Shown here piece by piece: positions 63,045-64,000 of a stretch of 64,000 nucleotides of DNA. This DNA comes from Litoditis marina (lineage: Eukaryota; Nematoda; Chromadorea; Rhabditida; Rhabditidae), in NCBI GenBank assembly GCA_964036275.1, contig OZ038433.1, positions 17,304,257 through 17,368,256 of the forward strand, written 5' to 3'. Position numbers and translations under genes: made by a program. The notes beneath the pieces were generated by a model. It was not told the origin of the DNA. It was given only the letters and a program-made list of their open reading frames with translations, and searched no databases. The stretch's first letter is position 1, and the number at the start of each line of letters is the position of its first letter.

Positions 63045-63937
63045 ATGGCTCCAGCCGACAAACTTCCTTTTGTGACGCTGGAAACCAGGTAATTCAATCA
63101 AGTTTTCGAATTTGAGTAGAATGAGAGCGGAAGGTATCTTTTATTTTGTAGTTTGGTTGTTTCAACCTTGCTGCCAGTACAACAAATATGAAAAGGACGC
63201 TAAATTTCAATTTTATTCGAATTATTGATATGATTGAAAATACAGATTATTCCATTTTTGTGCGTTTTATGAGGCAAATTTCTTCCCGAACCGAGTCTTC
63301 CCGAACCAAAGTCGAACCACGTCTTCCCGAACCAGTTGATTCGGTAAGAAACCGAACCACTTGCGTACTGAAACCGACAGGAAACCGAACCAGTCCCTAA
63401 TAAACTTACGTAGTTGACCAACTTTAGCATTAATTAGTTGATCTGGTTCGGTTCCATCATTGTCAGCCCAAATTTGGTTCGGTTCTGAAACGAACCACCT
63501 GGTTCGGGAAGAATAGGTTCGGTTTTGGTTCGGGAAGAGTCGGTTCGGGAAGAAGTTCACCGTTTTCCAAAACTGTTTCTAGCTATTTTACTGGTCCCAG
63601 CAGATAAAATTGAGCTCATCAGGAGAAACAGAGTCATGTATCTAGAATTAAAACGGGAAATGTCAAGTGTTTCTATGCTCAAGCATGTGCAGAAGTGAAC
63701 ACGAACCGCAGAGTAAAAAGATAGTGTTTTTCTCGTCCTAGTTCTTACATCATTATATTGTTTATTTATTGATTTTCTCTAGCATGGGGAAGATCTCTCT
63801 TGAGTTGTACTGGAACCACGCTCCGAAAACTTGTCGAAATTTCTCGGAATTGGCTCGAAGAGGCTACTACAATGGCACGGTGTTCCATAGAATCATCGCC
63901 GACTTCATGATTCAGGGAGGAGATCCCACTGGAACTG
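63045..63937 (+). CDS. PPIL1-type cyclophilin (peptidyl-prolyl isomerase), 5' part, cut by window end
   Basis: Cyclophilin-family isomerase; PPIL1 is a spliceosome component. Exon 1 is 63045-63088 ([14 protein letters not shown]) and exon 2 is 63783-63937, with matching phase. Exon 2 reads [20 protein letters not shown], then [20 protein letters not shown] and [13 protein letters not shown], which is the PPIL1 form of the cyclophilin fold, including the active-site-region FHRII and the GGDPTGTG loop. About 66 of an expected 165 or so residues are in the window. A gtcagt donor follows at 63938; the rest lies beyond 64000. Confidence 0.93.
63275..63562. mobile_element. CTTCCCGAACC element, copy 2, in PPIL1 intron 1
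   Basis: Left TTTCTTCCCGAACCGAGTC and right GTCGGTTCGGGAAGAAGTTC are inverted. The interior is rich in GGTTCGG/CCGAACC words. It is related to 52111-52355. No target duplication is clear. Confidence 0.65.
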
Positions 63938-63982
63938 GTCAGTTTGTCCATTTCGTTTTTGGCTCAGTCCTCAGTTTTTCAC

Positions 63983-64000
63983 CATACACCGCCAAAGTTG
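63983..64000. mobile_element. Left end of a CATACACCGCC MITE, truncated by window
   Basis: CATACACCGCCAAAGTTG at the last 18 bases matches the start of the elements at 14464 and 19023. Confidence 0.55.

Overview
This is a eukaryotic window that looks nematode, most likely Caenorhabditis or a close relative. Small exons are separated by introns with canonical GT donors and TTTCAG-type acceptors. One gene is an astacin protease ending in a ShKT domain, a nematode-typical architecture. The intergenic and intronic DNA is packed with small inverted-repeat (MITE-like) elements. Nothing bacterial or viral was seen. The genus is an inference; no species marker is present.

Layout. 1-12608: an unrecognised protein with an 18-residue repeat (+, 1325-5306) faces, tail to tail, a RING-like/coiled-coil gene (-, 6572-12608). 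An exon of that second gene has been blown up by a 36-copy, 64-bp minisatellite. 13510-16015: a CDPF1 homologue (+), convergent with a fatty-acid elongase of the ELOVL6 type (-, 16653-21119). 21120-37548: about 16 kb in which I see no gene. It holds GA/CT low-complexity tracts, a 1.3-kb element with a perfect 9-bp target duplication, and a 6-kb foldback element with a perfect 8-bp target duplication, about 1.2-kb inverted arms and an internal 11-copy 169-bp satellite.

37549-50707: an intact 12-exon astacin (-, 384 residues) whose large introns host other elements and, on the opposite strand, a candidate small secreted-protein gene (46760-47952). 50708-57567: repeats rich in perfect palindromes, plus a two-exon fragment of an unknown gene (-). 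57568-62540: ATG3, the autophagy E2-like enzyme (-, 308 residues, complete). It lies head to head, about 0.5 kb away, with PPIL1, a spliceosomal cyclophilin (+, from 63045, cut off by the window end).

The recognised genes are housekeeping or secreted functions with no shared pathway. There is no operon: neighbours are divergent or convergent. The most unusual features are the coding-exon minisatellite, the foldback element with its internal satellite, the gene nested in the astacin intron, and the inverted duplicate of the first gene's 5' end. All exon models were built by eye from splice consensus, reading phase and family similarity; no search was run.
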